A DNA stretch of 21,154 bases from an uncultured Rickettsiales bacterium (GCA_946544555.1 CAMNMI010000006.1:1-21154); one strand, 5' to 3'; shown: positions 7,548-15,711, numbered from the stretch's first letter. Program-made: numbers and translations. The notes: generated from the letters alone by a model not told the origin.

Positions 7548-8070
7548 GGACAGACCACTTTGTGAGAGGCGAAAACGACATGGCATGAAGGTGAAAAATA
7601 ATGCATTTTGTAATTTTATGCAAATTGCAATTGATGTTGCGGAGAAGCAAATTGAGGATAAGAAGCGGCTAAAACACGAGCCAGAAATCCCAATTGGATG
7701 CGTGATTGTGAACAACAAAACCAATAAAATTATTGCCAAAAGTTGCAATAAAACTATGGCTATGAAAAACCCTCTACAACATGCTGAAATAGTGTGTATA
7801 AACCGTGCAATGAATAGGCTAAAAACCAATCGTCTGACTGGGTGCAGTTTATATGTCACTCTTGAACCTTGCGCCATGTGCGCGAGTGCTATCATGTTGG
7901 CTAAAATTGACAGAGTTTATATCGGCTGTTTGAGCCCTAAAACAGGGGCCGTAATCAGCAATTTGCATCTCTACAAACGCACAATCTGCAACCATGTTCC
8001 GGATGTTTATTATTGCATCATGGAAGAGGAGTGCAGGGCGCTTCTTCGCGGCTTTTTTAGGGATGTGTAA
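7537..8070 (+). CDS. tadA: tRNA-specific adenosine deaminase (TadA)
   Basis: TadA deaminates adenosine 34 to inosine in tRNA-Arg(ACG). The zinc and catalytic signature is complete: HAE at residues 82-84 (H82 zinc ligand, E84 proton shuttle) and PCAMC at 111-115 (C112 and C115 zinc ligands). VTLEPCAMCASAIMLAKIDRV and the later SPKTGAV are typical of TadA rather than cytidine or guanine deaminases. The length of 177 aa exceeds the usual 150-167 because of a basic 20-residue N-terminus and a short insert near 40-50. The ATG at 7537 overlaps the end of the upstream gene by 11 bp, suggesting translational coupling. An internal ATG at 7585 would also leave the whole domain intact. Confidence 0.92.
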   Translation: MNSKDRPLCERRKRHGMKVKNNAFCNFMQIAIDVAEKQIEDKKRLKHEPEIPIGCVIVNNKTNKIIAKSCNKTMAMKNPLQHAEIVCINRAMNRLKTNRLTGCSLYVTLEPCAMCASAIMLAKIDRVYIGCLSPKTGAVISNLHLYKRTICNHVPDVYYCIMEEECRALLRGFFRDV

Positions 8071-8118
8071 AAAATAATTTGCAATATAAAAAAAGTATTT
8101 TCAAGTCAAGAATAACGA

Positions 8119-9261
8119 ATGAGCGAGCATGTTGGCATTGAAAATATTGGGTTTTACACGCCGAATGCCGCAATAGATTTGGTTGAATTAGCAAAGCACA
8201 CAAAACAAAATCCTGACAAGTTCACACGGGGCTTGGGACAGGTAAAAATGTCGGTTATAACGCCAAATCAGGATGTGATTTCCATGGCCGCGAACGCCGC
8301 AAAACAGATATTGACAGAGGATATTATTGACAAAATTGATTTGGTTTTATTTGCCACCGAGAGCGCTGTTGATGCTTCAAAGTCGGCCGCAGTTGAGGTC
8401 CACAATTTGTTGAATTTGCATAAAAATTGCAGATGTTTGGAAGTCAAACATGCGTGCTACGGAGGCACTGGCGCAGTGTATTTAGCACGTCAACATGTAT
8501 GTCAAAATCAACAAAGTAAAGTCCTCATTTTGATGAGCGATATTGCTTTTTACGGTTTTAAAACCAGCGGCGAGCCAACACAAGGATGTGGAGCGATTGC
8601 ATTGATTGTCTCAACAGAGCCCAAAATATGCACCTTTGGCACCGAAAATGTTTGTCTGACGAAGAAATGCAACGACTTTTTTAGGCCATCATTCAAGCAA
8701 ACACCAATCTGGGACGGCCACATGTCAATAAGGGCTTATTTGTCAATGTATAATCGGGCAGCGAGAGAGTGGCGCAGGCAATACGGCGCTATTCCAGAGA
8801 TCATGTGTTGCCATATGCCGTTTGCACGAATGCTTGACAAGTGCGCTGGCATGCAGAAATACGGCGGCGAGATAAAGTCCTACGCGAGCACAATCGGAAA
8901 TCTCTACACCGCATCACTGTATTTAGGGCTTTTGTCTCTGTTGAATAACTGCAAAGATGACTTATCTGGCCACACGATTGGCATGTTTTCATACGGTTCT
9001 GGCTCGGAATGCGAACTGTTTTCCATCAATATTTCAAATGGATATAAGGACATTTTGAATAGGACGAAGTCCCACGTTGAAGCGATGATTTCTGACAGAA
9101 TTACAGTTGATTACAGGACCTACAAAGTGCTTTGGAAGAATTGGTTGAGGCGCGAGAAGAAGACAAATTGGCGTCCCGGAAGATACAAAACTTCAATCTT
9201 CAAAGTGGATGGAGATACAAAACTGATTTCTATAAAAAATGGAGCAAGATATTACAAATAG
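8119..9261 (+). CDS. mvaS: Hydroxymethylglutaryl-CoA synthase
   Basis: This enzyme condenses acetyl-CoA with acetoacetyl-CoA to HMG-CoA, the first committed step of the mevalonate route to isopentenyl diphosphate. It is a thiolase-fold enzyme of normal bacterial length (380 aa). The catalytic Cys is C113 in KHACYGGTGA, the general base E81 is in ATESAVD, and the active-site His is H232 in CHMPFARM. WDGHMSIRAYL near 198-208 and TIGNLYTASLYLGL near 258-271 match the remaining signature blocks. These residues separate it from FabH and other ketoacyl synthases, which lack the E/C/H pattern in this spacing. It follows tadA by 48 bp and overlaps mvk by 23 bp, so mvaS and mvk form a coupled pair. 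HMG-CoA reductase and the later mevalonate enzymes are not in this window. Confidence 0.95.
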   Translation: MSEHVGIENIGFYTPNAAIDLVELAKHTKQNPDKFTRGLGQVKMSVITPNQDVISMAANAAKQILTEDIIDKIDLVLFATESAVDASKSAAVEVHNLLNLHKNCRCLEVKHACYGGTGAVYLARQHVCQNQQSKVLILMSDIAFYGFKTSGEPTQGCGAIALIVSTEPKICTFGTENVCLTKKCNDFFRPSFKQTPIWDGHMSIRAYLSMYNRAAREWRRQYGAIPEIMCCHMPFARMLDKCAGMQKYGGEIKSYASTIGNLYTASLYLGLLSLLNNCKDDLSGHTIGMFSYGSGSECELFSINISNGYKDILNRTKSHVEAMISDRITVDYRTYKVLWKNWLRREKKTNWRPGRYKTSIFKVDGDTKLISIKNGARYYK

Positions 9262-10240
9262 CTGGAAAAGAAAGTTGTTTAAAGGAAATCAGAATATTGG
9301 CAGAGCAAAAGTGCCAGCCAAGCTGATAATTAGTGGCGAGCATGCGGTTTTGTATAATGGACGGGCGCTGACGTGTGCGATAAACCTGTGGATGAATGTG
9401 GAAGTGCGGAAAATTTTCAGATACCGTATTGTCGTGGAACAGGATAGAAAAAAAACTGTCGTCCAGCTGGATGATGCCTTTCCAGAAAATAAAATGGATA
9501 ATCCGCTGTGCGAGATTTATCGGCAGTTTGTGATTTTTACGGAGTGCGATATTTGCGGCATCAGGGTAAAAATAAACACAGAAATTCCATCGCGATGTGG
9601 GCTTGGTTCAAGCGCCGCGCTGGTTGTCGGGATGATAAAAGCACTGGATAATTTGTTCCAAACTCATTTGTCGCAGTATAAAATGATATTGTTAGCAAAA
9701 AACTGTGAGGACATTTTTCATGGCAAGAGTAGTGGCATAGATGTGCAAACGATTTTGAGGAAAGGCATTGTAAGTTTTGACAATAGCAATGTCAGAAATT
9801 ATAGACAAAAGTTCAACCAAATTTGTGTGATTGACACTGGCAAGCCACAGTTTTCAACAAGAGAGGTAGTTGGATTTGTATCAAAAACCAATAGAAAAGA
9901 CAGCAGATTGTGGGACAATTTTTGTGGAATAACAAATGGAATTGAAGATAATCTTTTTACAAAAACACGTGAGGTAAATTGTTTCATTGATAGCAATGAG
10001 TGCTTGCTTGAATATATTGGTATTGTTTCAAAAAAAACAGCAGCATTTATAAAGATACTAAAAAAATATGGTATGCATGCCAAAGTTTGTGGTGCAGGAA
10101 CAATTGGCGAACGGGAGAAATTCGCAAACAACGGCGTAGTTGCTATCTTCCATGAGCTTGACAAATACCAAAAACAAAAGCTTCAAAAAATATGTAGAAT
10201 TTTTAAATTTAAATTAAAATTTGCTGAAATCGTTTATTGA
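9239..10240 (+). CDS. mvk: Mevalonate kinase (GHMP family)
   Basis: This enzyme phosphorylates mevalonate with ATP in the mevalonate pathway. It is a 333-aa GHMP kinase. Motif 1 is AKLIISGEHAVLYNG (27-41), with K28 and the GEHAV box typical of mevalonate kinase. Motif 2, the phosphate loop, is PSRCGLGSSAA (118-127 region). HGKSSGIDVQ (161-170) places the catalytic Asp at D168. Motif 3 is present but altered: AKVCGAGTIGE (281-291) replaces the usual GAGGGG run. Phosphomevalonate kinase is the main alternative, but SGEHAV and SGID favour mevalonate kinase, as does overlap with mvaS. The 3' end overlaps the convergent minus-strand gene by 7 bp. Shine-Dalgarno support is absent, as expected for a gene starting inside its neighbour. 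Confidence 0.85.
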   Translation: MEQDITNSWKRKLFKGNQNIGRAKVPAKLIISGEHAVLYNGRALTCAINLWMNVEVRKIFRYRIVVEQDRKKTVVQLDDAFPENKMDNPLCEIYRQFVIFTECDICGIRVKINTEIPSRCGLGSSAALVVGMIKALDNLFQTHLSQYKMILLAKNCEDIFHGKSSGIDVQTILRKGIVSFDNSNVRNYRQKFNQICVIDTGKPQFSTREVVGFVSKTNRKDSRLWDNFCGITNGIEDNLFTKTREVNCFIDSNECLLEYIGIVSKKTAAFIKILKKYGMHAKVCGAGTIGEREKFANNGVVAIFHELDKYQKQKLQKICRIFKFKLKFAEIVY

Positions 10241-10812
10241 AGAACGCCTGCTTTGTGGAGTATTTTAGCTACCTCAAACCAGCTACCTTTACTTATTGCT
10301 GTTTTTTCTATTGCCGCCAAAACTTCTTTCTTACAAATGGCCTCACGTTCAGCAAGTTCGCGCATTGCAATCTCGCGCAATCTTTGCTCTGCGGCCTTCT
10401 GCATGTGCTCCAATTTAGCTTTCTTTCTCTCCTCTTCAAGCTTCATTTTGTTTTCCATCTTCTGCCTGAGGGCTTCAATTTTTTTGTTAATATAATCCTC
10501 GCGACTAATTCTGCTTTCTTCCTCTTGTCTTTTGATATTTGAAAACTTCTGTCTGCTGTTATCAGCCATTTCTTTCATCTTTTTGCCGAGAGCAAACGAG
10601 TATTCATCAAAATCTTTACTTGGTAAAATAGTCATTGAAGCTTGAGATGGCTGACGAGGCGTATTTTCTTCAACACGTTCTTTTTTAGGAACTTCTCTCA
10701 TATTTCTAATCTCCGAAACTTCCTCGCTCTTTGACTTATTTTCATGACCACTTTTAGTAATCTCAGAAGATTTACTTTTTTTTAAACTAATCGCTTTAAA
10801 ATTATTAGGCAT
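10234..10812 (-). CDS. Small charged coiled-coil protein, unknown function
   Basis: I do not recognise this 192-aa protein. Residues 1-65 are rich in Ser, Lys, Glu and Asn and look disordered. About 85-160 form one long Lys/Glu/Arg/Met helix, almost certainly a coiled coil, and the last 35 residues are a compact helical end (AISKGSWFEVAKILHKAGVL). There is no signal peptide or membrane segment. The ATG at 10812 was chosen; a GTG two codons upstream (10818) is also open. The gene converges on mvk and overlaps its stop by 7 bp. A weak candidate promoter on the minus strand has TTGACT at 10865-10860 and TAATAG at 10843-10838. Plausible roles range from a scaffold to a stalk protein, but none can be supported. 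Confidence 0.75.
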   Translation of the reverse strand: MPNNFKAISLKKSKSSEITKSGHENKSKSEEVSEIRNMREVPKKERVEENTPRQPSQASMTILPSKDFDEYSFALGKKMKEMADNSRQKFSNIKRQEEESRISREDYINKKIEALRQKMENKMKLEEERKKAKLEHMQKAAEQRLREIAMRELAEREAICKKEVLAAIEKTAISKGSWFEVAKILHKAGVLQ

Positions 10813-10892
10813 CGGCACGAAAATTAAAAAACATCTTCTATTAATATAATTTTTGTAAAAGTCAATAGTGTTGATTTGTTTTAAATCACTTC

Positions 10893-10922
10893 TTTACATG
10901 TGTCTGAATATTGGACTATAAA
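10893..10922 (+). promoter_or_regulatory. Candidate promoter of rplY
   Basis: TTTACA (10893-10898), an 18-nt spacer, then TATAAA (10917-10922). A second option nearer the gene is TTGATA (10931-10936), 16 nt, TATTCT (10953-10958). A TTGACA also lies at 10958-10963, 42 nt before the ATG, with a poor -10. Which one is used cannot be decided by eye. Confidence 0.35.
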
Positions 10923-10999
10923 CAATTCCATTGATAAAGGTTTGCTACTTTTTATTCTTGACAATTATTTTTTGTTTAAAATTGTGAACTGGTTTGAAG

Positions 11000-11659
11000 A
11001 TGAAAACTTACTCAACATTGATACTTAATGAACGCGAGATAGGCAAGAAAAGCATGACAAAAAAGTTGTTAAAAAACAATGTAATTCCTGGCGTTATTTA
11101 TTTGAAAGATGGTAAAAATTTGAACGTTTCCATTGATTTTAAGCAAATTAATTCAATCATTAGCGATCCATCTGGTTTGACGCGAATTTATGAGGTTAAA
11201 GTCGGTGAAAAAAACATGGCATGTATGTTGAAAGAAGTTCAGTTTAATCCAGTATTTGACAGCCCACGACACTTTGATTTGATGGAGGTAAAGGATGGCG
11301 ATGTTGTTAAAGTTGATATACCAGTGCGCATAATGAACAAAGATGTTTGCCCTGGTGTGAAAAACGGCGGCGATGTCTATGTCTTGTCTTACAATGTAAA
11401 ACTGAAATGCAAGGTTGAATGTATTCCATATGCTATTGAGGTTGATGTCAAAACAAGCAATATGGGAGATAAGTTCTTCTTAAAAGATGTCACAATTCCA
11501 GAAGGATGTAGTATAATCAAAAACGTAATTTTAGCGCGTATTGCTGGTAAGAGAGTAATTAAAGAAGCAGTTGCTGCAACGGCCAATACGGAAACAACAG
11601 ACACAACTCCAACAGATACCGCTGCGACAACGCCAGTTCCTGCTACAGCAGCAAAATAG
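11000..11659 (+). CDS. rplY: Ribosomal protein L25 (CTC/TL5 form)
   Basis: L25 binds 5S rRNA in the large ribosomal subunit. This is the two-domain CTC form. Residues about 1-92 form the 5S-binding beta-barrel: the N-terminus has the usual conserved block with NNVIPGVIYLKDG, and PRHFDLMEV closes the domain. Residues about 95-185 form the C-terminal CTC domain (VDIPVRI, PGVKNGGDVYVL, FFLKDVTIPEG). A Thr/Ala/Pro-rich tail of about 30 residues follows. The ATG at 11000 is preferred; a TTG two codons upstream (10994) is in frame. In most proteobacteria rplY is followed by pth; here a small membrane protein, a pilin-like gene and ftsK follow on the same strand instead. Confidence 0.9.
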   Translation: MKTYSTLILNEREIGKKSMTKKLLKNNVIPGVIYLKDGKNLNVSIDFKQINSIISDPSGLTRIYEVKVGEKNMACMLKEVQFNPVFDSPRHFDLMEVKDGDVVKVDIPVRIMNKDVCPGVKNGGDVYVLSYNVKLKCKVECIPYAIEVDVKTSNMGDKFFLKDVTIPEGCSIIKNVILARIAGKRVIKEAVAATANTETTDTTPTDTAATTPVPATAAK

Positions 11660-11674
11660 TTGTTTGATTGGGCT

Positions 11675-11827
11675 ATGATTTTTGTATTGATAATTGTTTT
11701 ATTTGCACTTACATTAGGGATTATCTTTGCGAAGATTGATGGTCTACAAAAAGCATGTAAAATGTTAAAAAGCGATATTGATAAATTAAAGGAAGATGTT
11801 GAAAGGAATAATCACAAAAATGGTTAG
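11675..11827 (+). CDS. Small single-pass membrane protein (50 aa)
   Basis: This short open frame starts at an ATG 16 bp after the rplY stop and encodes MIFVLIIVLFALTLGIIFAK followed by a 30-residue charged helix with heptad-like spacing, ending HKNG and TAG. The first 19 residues are one clean transmembrane segment, and the rest should lie in the cytoplasm as a short coiled coil. The shape resembles tiny cell-division or secretion accessory proteins, but no family is recognised. It overlaps the 5' end of the VirB2-like gene by 32 bp (or 8 bp if that gene starts at 11820), which suggests translational coupling and supports it being real. Confidence 0.6.
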   Translation: MIFVLIIVLFALTLGIIFAKIDGLQKACKMLKSDIDKLKEDVERNNHKNG

Positions 11828-12344
11828 CAGTAGTTCAATAATTTTGCTATTTTGTTCACTTTGTGTGGTGCTTTTTTTGTGCTATCAAATGCAAGCATAT
11901 GCTGCTTTTGATGATACTGTCTACATTCACGCCGAGAACAATATTATTGCGTCAAGTATTTGCAAAGCAATTGACATGGGTATAACTTTGATGATTCCGC
12001 TGTTTGCAATTATGTTTTGTATTATCGGTTTGCAGATATTCCAAGGTCAGGTAAAATGGACTGTCTTTCTAACTTTTTTTGTCGGTATTGCAGCTTTTAA
12101 AGGTGCCGGAACAATACTTGAATTTTTCATTCCAAACATGGGGCTTGAATTTGGTTGCAAGTGCGCAACATATAGATATTTGAGAGACACGGATGGTATA
12201 ATTAAGTCATTTCCAACTGGTCTTGATGAAAAGTGTCGTGATAGTTCATTGCCACAAGATATAATGACGAGTGTTCCAACGGGCACCGTCACGGTTACTC
12301 CTGCTACGGCTACAACTCCTACTACTGTTAGCATAACACCATGA
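11796..12344 (+). CDS. VirB2/TrbC-like pilin subunit
   Basis: This looks like a type IV secretion (conjugation-type) major pilin. Residues 1-36 are a signal peptide with Lys in the n-region, a long hydrophobic core and an AYA|A cleavage site at 36/37. The mature part has two hydrophobic helices, about 59-81 and 88-111, separated by a short polar loop (FQGQVK). This matches the VirB2 pattern, including glycines in the second helix (FFVGIAAFKGAG). The C-terminus has a Cys pair (C121, C123) and a Thr/Pro-rich tail. At 182 aa it is longer than typical VirB2 (about 100-130). The start at 11796 was chosen over 11820 because only it supplies positive charge before the hydrophobic core. No other secretion genes lie nearby; ftsK follows by 22 bp. 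The assignment is by architecture, so another small two-helix membrane protein cannot be excluded. Confidence 0.6.
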   Translation: MLKGIITKMVSSSSIILLFCSLCVVLFLCYQMQAYAAFDDTVYIHAENNIIASSICKAIDMGITLMIPLFAIMFCIIGLQIFQGQVKWTVFLTFFVGIAAFKGAGTILEFFIPNMGLEFGCKCATYRYLRDTDGIIKSFPTGLDEKCRDSSLPQDIMTSVPTGTVTVTPATATTPTTVSITP

Positions 12345-12366
12345 TGTTTATGATTTTAGTTGTTTT

Positions 12367-14571
12367 ATGACAAAGTTAGATAAATTGATAGACAAGTTGG
12401 ACAAGAATACCCGCATGAAAGGTAGTTTTCTTTTACTTGCTTCGCTGTTCACGACAATATCACTAATTTCATATCATTCATCTGATGCGTGCTTGAATGT
12501 TGTTAGTAATGATCCTGTCAAAAATGTTTGTGGTAGATTAGGTGCAGTATTGGCTGACATTTTATTACAGTATTTCGGTGCGGCAGCTTGTTTGGCCTTG
12601 CCATTTGGATTTTTCATATCATACAGGATGTTGAGAAAAACTCCGCCAAAGTTCATTGGGTTTAAGTTTTTTTGCACCTTGATTGCAGTTCTTGCACTCG
12701 CGACTGTGCTTGGAAGTTTCTCGCGCTTCAACTTCAAATATCCATTTTTGCTTGGGGGGGCGTTCGGTTATTTTGTTAATATACATATTTCAAATGCAGT
12801 CATCAAGGTTGTGGTTGCGTTATTCTCAATTTTATTGCTCGTGGCATATCCTTACAGCGTGTTTTTGTTTGGTAGAAGGACACCGAGATATCATGAAAAA
12901 AGTGGTAAATCTTTCTTTAAGTTATTCATAAAATCACTATTCAAATTCGTAAATATTGTTCTTGGCGCACTACTCAGGCTGTTAAGAAAATTGTTCTCAT
13001 TCAAGCGAAGAAAAGTTGACAACGCAGGGATGTTGAGAGGGTTATTTGGCTTGAAAAATGGAGGCAATGGCATGGAAAAGGAAATTGAAGAAAAGGTGTC
13101 TCGCGAGAGTGTGGTTGAGAAATATTTTGACTATGAAGAGGATGCCAGAAGGGGCTATGTGTTGCCGCCAGTCAGCTTGTTGAAGGACATTAAAAATACG
13201 AATGCAAGTCAGACAGCGCTTGTTTGCCGTGAGAACATGCAAAAACTTGAAAAAATACTTGGCGACTTCGGTATTCGCGGCAAGATGGTGAGCTTTCAAA
13301 CTGGACCAATTGTTACGCTTTATGAGTTCCAAATTCAGCCTGGTGTAAAGTCATCGCGTGTGATAAGTTTGTGTGACGACATTGCGCGCACCATGAAAGT
13401 GTCATCTGTCAGAATAAGCACACTGGTTGGGAAGGATACGCTCGGTATTGAGGTGCCAAACCAGAGCCGCTCAATAGTGTGTTTCAAACACCTGTTGGAG
13501 AGCTATGAATACAAGAATTCCGATGCATACATCCCAATGACGCTCGGATGCAATATTTTTGGCAAACCAGTGGTGGCAGACTTGACTTCAATGCCGCATT
13601 TACTTATCGCGGGAACGACTGGAAGCGGAAAATCTGTCGGTATCAACGGTATGATTTTGTCAATGCTGTTCAAGCTCAAACCAGAGCAATGCAGGTTCAT
13701 CATGATTGACCCAAAGATGTTGGAGTTCTCCGCCTATGACGGCATTCCGCACTTGCTGATGCCGGTAATTACCGACCCAAAGGACGCCGTGAGCTCGCTG
13801 AAATGGGTTGTCAAGGAGATGGAAGATCGCTATCGTAAGATGTCGGAAGCGGGCGTGAGAAACATCAATGGCTACAACAAAAAGGTTGAACTTGAAAATG
13901 AAAATCGCTCTGAAAAAGAGGCCAAACTGCCTTATATTGTTGTCATAATCGACGAGATGGCTGACTTGATGGTTGTGGCCGGCAAGGAGATTGAGGTGCT
14001 TGTGCAGCGGTTGTCACAGATGGCGCGTGCCGCTGGAATTCACTTGATTATGGCCACCCAGAGGCCTTCGGTAGATGTCATAACTGGTGTTATCAAGGCA
14101 AACTTTCCGACAAGAATTAGCTATCAGGTGACATCAAAAATTGACAGCCGAACGATTTTGGGAGAGCAGGGCGCCGAGCAACTTCTTGGCAAGGGAGACA
14201 TGCTTTTCATGATTGGAGGCACTAAAACAGCGCGCGTGCACGGCCCTATGATTGAGGACAGCGAGGTTGAGGAAGTTGTGAAATTCTTGAAGAAAAACGG
14301 CGCGCCAGAATATATTTCTATTGTGGATGAGGATAGTGATGATGACTTTGCTGGCAGTTTTGGTGGCTCCGATGGTGATGACGAGGGGCTTTACCGTAAA
14401 GCTGTGAAGATTGTCTTGGAGGAGAAAAAAACATCAATTAGCTACTTGCAGCGCAAAATGAGAATTGGCTACAACAAGGCTGCAAACCTCATTGAACAGA
14501 TGGAGGAAGAGGGAATTTTGTCCTCGCCAGACGTGCAAGGAAAGCGCAGAATTTTGGTGAAAGCAAACTAA
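12367..14571 (+). CDS. ftsK: DNA translocase FtsK
   Basis: FtsK sits at the division septum and pumps chromosomal DNA so that dimers are resolved and termini cleared. The N-terminal domain has four hydrophobic helices, at about 18-37, 59-84, 96-118 and 125-168 (the last region may hold more than one). A short linker leads to the motor. Walker A is GTTGSGKS (416-423, K422), and Walker B is VVIIDEMADL with D529 and E530. LIMATQRPSVDVITG and the block with SKIDSRTILGEQGAEQLLGKG are diagnostic of FtsK/SpoIIIE. The C-terminal gamma domain (about 675-734) is a winged helix that reads the DNA polarity signal and activates XerCD. At 734 aa it has a short linker, close to typical alphaproteobacterial FtsK. 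It converges on ruvB with a GC-rich repeat between them. Confidence 0.97.
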   Translation: MTKLDKLIDKLDKNTRMKGSFLLLASLFTTISLISYHSSDACLNVVSNDPVKNVCGRLGAVLADILLQYFGAAACLALPFGFFISYRMLRKTPPKFIGFKFFCTLIAVLALATVLGSFSRFNFKYPFLLGGAFGYFVNIHISNAVIKVVVALFSILLLVAYPYSVFLFGRRTPRYHEKSGKSFFKLFIKSLFKFVNIVLGALLRLLRKLFSFKRRKVDNAGMLRGLFGLKNGGNGMEKEIEEKVSRESVVEKYFDYEEDARRGYVLPPVSLLKDIKNTNASQTALVCRENMQKLEKILGDFGIRGKMVSFQTGPIVTLYEFQIQPGVKSSRVISLCDDIARTMKVSSVRISTLVGKDTLGIEVPNQSRSIVCFKHLLESYEYKNSDAYIPMTLGCNIFGKPVVADLTSMPHLLIAGTTGSGKSVGINGMILSMLFKLKPEQCRFIMIDPKMLEFSAYDGIPHLLMPVITDPKDAVSSLKWVVKEMEDRYRKMSEAGVRNINGYNKKVELENENRSEKEAKLPYIVVIIDEMADLMVVAGKEIEVLVQRLSQMARAAGIHLIMATQRPSVDVITGVIKANFPTRISYQVTSKIDSRTILGEQGAEQLLGKGDMLFMIGGTKTARVHGPMIEDSEVEEVVKFLKKNGAPEYISIVDEDSDDDFAGSFGGSDGDDEGLYRKAVKIVLEEKKTSISYLQRKMRIGYNKAANLIEQMEEEGILSSPDVQGKRRILVKAN

Positions 14572-14601
14572 TTTCCTCTGTTAAAATACGCTATCAATTT
14601 A

Positions 14602-14683
14602 TGTTGCGCTGCCCGTGCCACGCCCTCGCGGTTTGGCTATGCCTCGTTCCTCGGCGACCAAACCAGCTCTGCCCAGCGCAACA
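14602..14683 (-). repeat. GC-rich palindromic repeat, copy A
   Basis: An 82-bp element lies between convergent ftsK and ruvB. Its ends are a perfect 10-bp inverted repeat, TGTTGCGCTG (14602-14611) and CAGCGCAACA (14674-14683). An inner stem pairs GGTTTGG (14630-14636) with CCAAACC (14658-14664). Read on the minus strand it has the same block order as copies B and C, including GCGAGGGCGTGGC next to the inner stem. In that orientation the inner stem gains a U-G pair. It lies 35 bp downstream of the ruvB stop in the sense direction. No U-tract follows. Confidence 0.85.
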
Positions 14684-14718
14684 AACTCGCCCTGCGATGT
14701 GTAATTTCTTTCTCAAAA

Positions 14719-15711
14719 CTAATTTGATTGTTTTTTTCTCAAATGTTGCAAGCATTTGAATGTCAGTGTGCGCCCGCGAGGTGTCTTTTCAAGTAGCCCT
14801 GACTGGATAAGGAACGGCTCAACCACCTCTTCAAGCGTGCCTTTGTCTTCTGATAAGCCGGCGGAAATTGTCTCAATGCCGACTGGCCCACCTTTGTAGT
14901 TTTTGTCAATAAACGTTAGATATTTCTTGTCAATGCCGTCCAGACCCAAACTGTCAACACCAAGCTTGTTTAGGGCATCCGTGGCAAATTTCTCATCAAT
15001 TTCTGATTTTTCAAGATACACTGCAATGTCAATCACGCGCTTGATGAGCCGAATGGCTATTCTCGGAGTTCCGCGACTGCGTGCGCCGATTGTCAACTTG
15101 GCATCATCAGTGATTTTCATTTCGTTCATTTCCGCATAGCGATTGACAACTTTTGCAAGCTCTTGTGGAGAGTAAAACTCCAACTGCATTGTGATGCCAA
15201 ACCTGTCTTTTAGCGGATTGGAGATAAGTCCCAAGCGTGTCGTTGCGCCGACAAGAGTGAATGGGTTTAGCTCTATTTTTATTGTCTTGGCAGATGGCCC
15301 AGTGCCGATAATTACGTCAAGCCGCTGGTCTTCCATGGCGGAATAGAGCACCTCTTCAACCGCAACAGGCATTCTGTGGATTTCGTCTATAAAAAGCACA
15401 TCGCCCTTTTGTAAGTTTGTCAAAATGGCCGCAAGGTCGCCACGCTTCATTAGCATTGGCCCCGAAGTTGTGCGAATGTTGACACCCATTTCTTTGGCGA
15501 TGATGTTTGCGAGCGTTGTTTTTCCAAGCCCAGGAGGGCCGTAGAATAATACATGATCCATTTGTGAGCCGCGCTTTTTTGCTGCAGAAATGAAGATTTT
15601 TAAGTTATCAAGCAACTTTGTTTGACCGACAAAATCAGTCAAGCTTTGCGGACGAATTGTTGCATTCAAGACCTCATCATCAGCGGCTGCAAGATTTCTT
15701 ATGTCGTCCAT
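14719..15711 (-). CDS. ruvB: Holliday junction branch-migration helicase RuvB
   Basis: RuvB is the hexameric AAA+ motor that drives Holliday junction migration with RuvA. Counting from the ATG at 15711 (330 aa), Walker A is GPPGLGKT (58-65), Walker B is FIDEIH with D109 and E110, sensor 1 is GATTR (155-159), and the arginine finger is R170 in LKDRFG. The C-terminal winged helix includes GGPVGIETISAGL and PFLIQSGLLEKTPRGR. The length is standard. A GTG one codon upstream (15714) is also open. ruvA and ruvC, often adjacent in bacteria, are absent here. A TTGACA on the minus strand (15746-15741) lies 30 nt before the start, which would leave almost no mRNA leader. It diverges from clpB. Confidence 0.97.
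   Translation of the reverse strand: MDDIRNLAAADDEVLNATIRPQSLTDFVGQTKLLDNLKIFISAAKKRGSQMDHVLFYGPPGLGKTTLANIIAKEMGVNIRTTSGPMLMKRGDLAAILTNLQKGDVLFIDEIHRMPVAVEEVLYSAMEDQRLDVIIGTGPSAKTIKIELNPFTLVGATTRLGLISNPLKDRFGITMQLEFYSPQELAKVVNRYAEMNEMKITDDAKLTIGARSRGTPRIAIRLIKRVIDIAVYLEKSEIDEKFATDALNKLGVDSLGLDGIDKKYLTFIDKNYKGGPVGIETISAGLSEDKGTLEEVVEPFLIQSGLLEKTPRGRTLTFKCLQHLRKKQSN

Noticed and set aside
7392..7895. 167-codon minus-strand frame
   Set aside because: It lies antisense to the lptC-like gene and tadA, both of which are supported by motifs; no family is seen in the antisense product.
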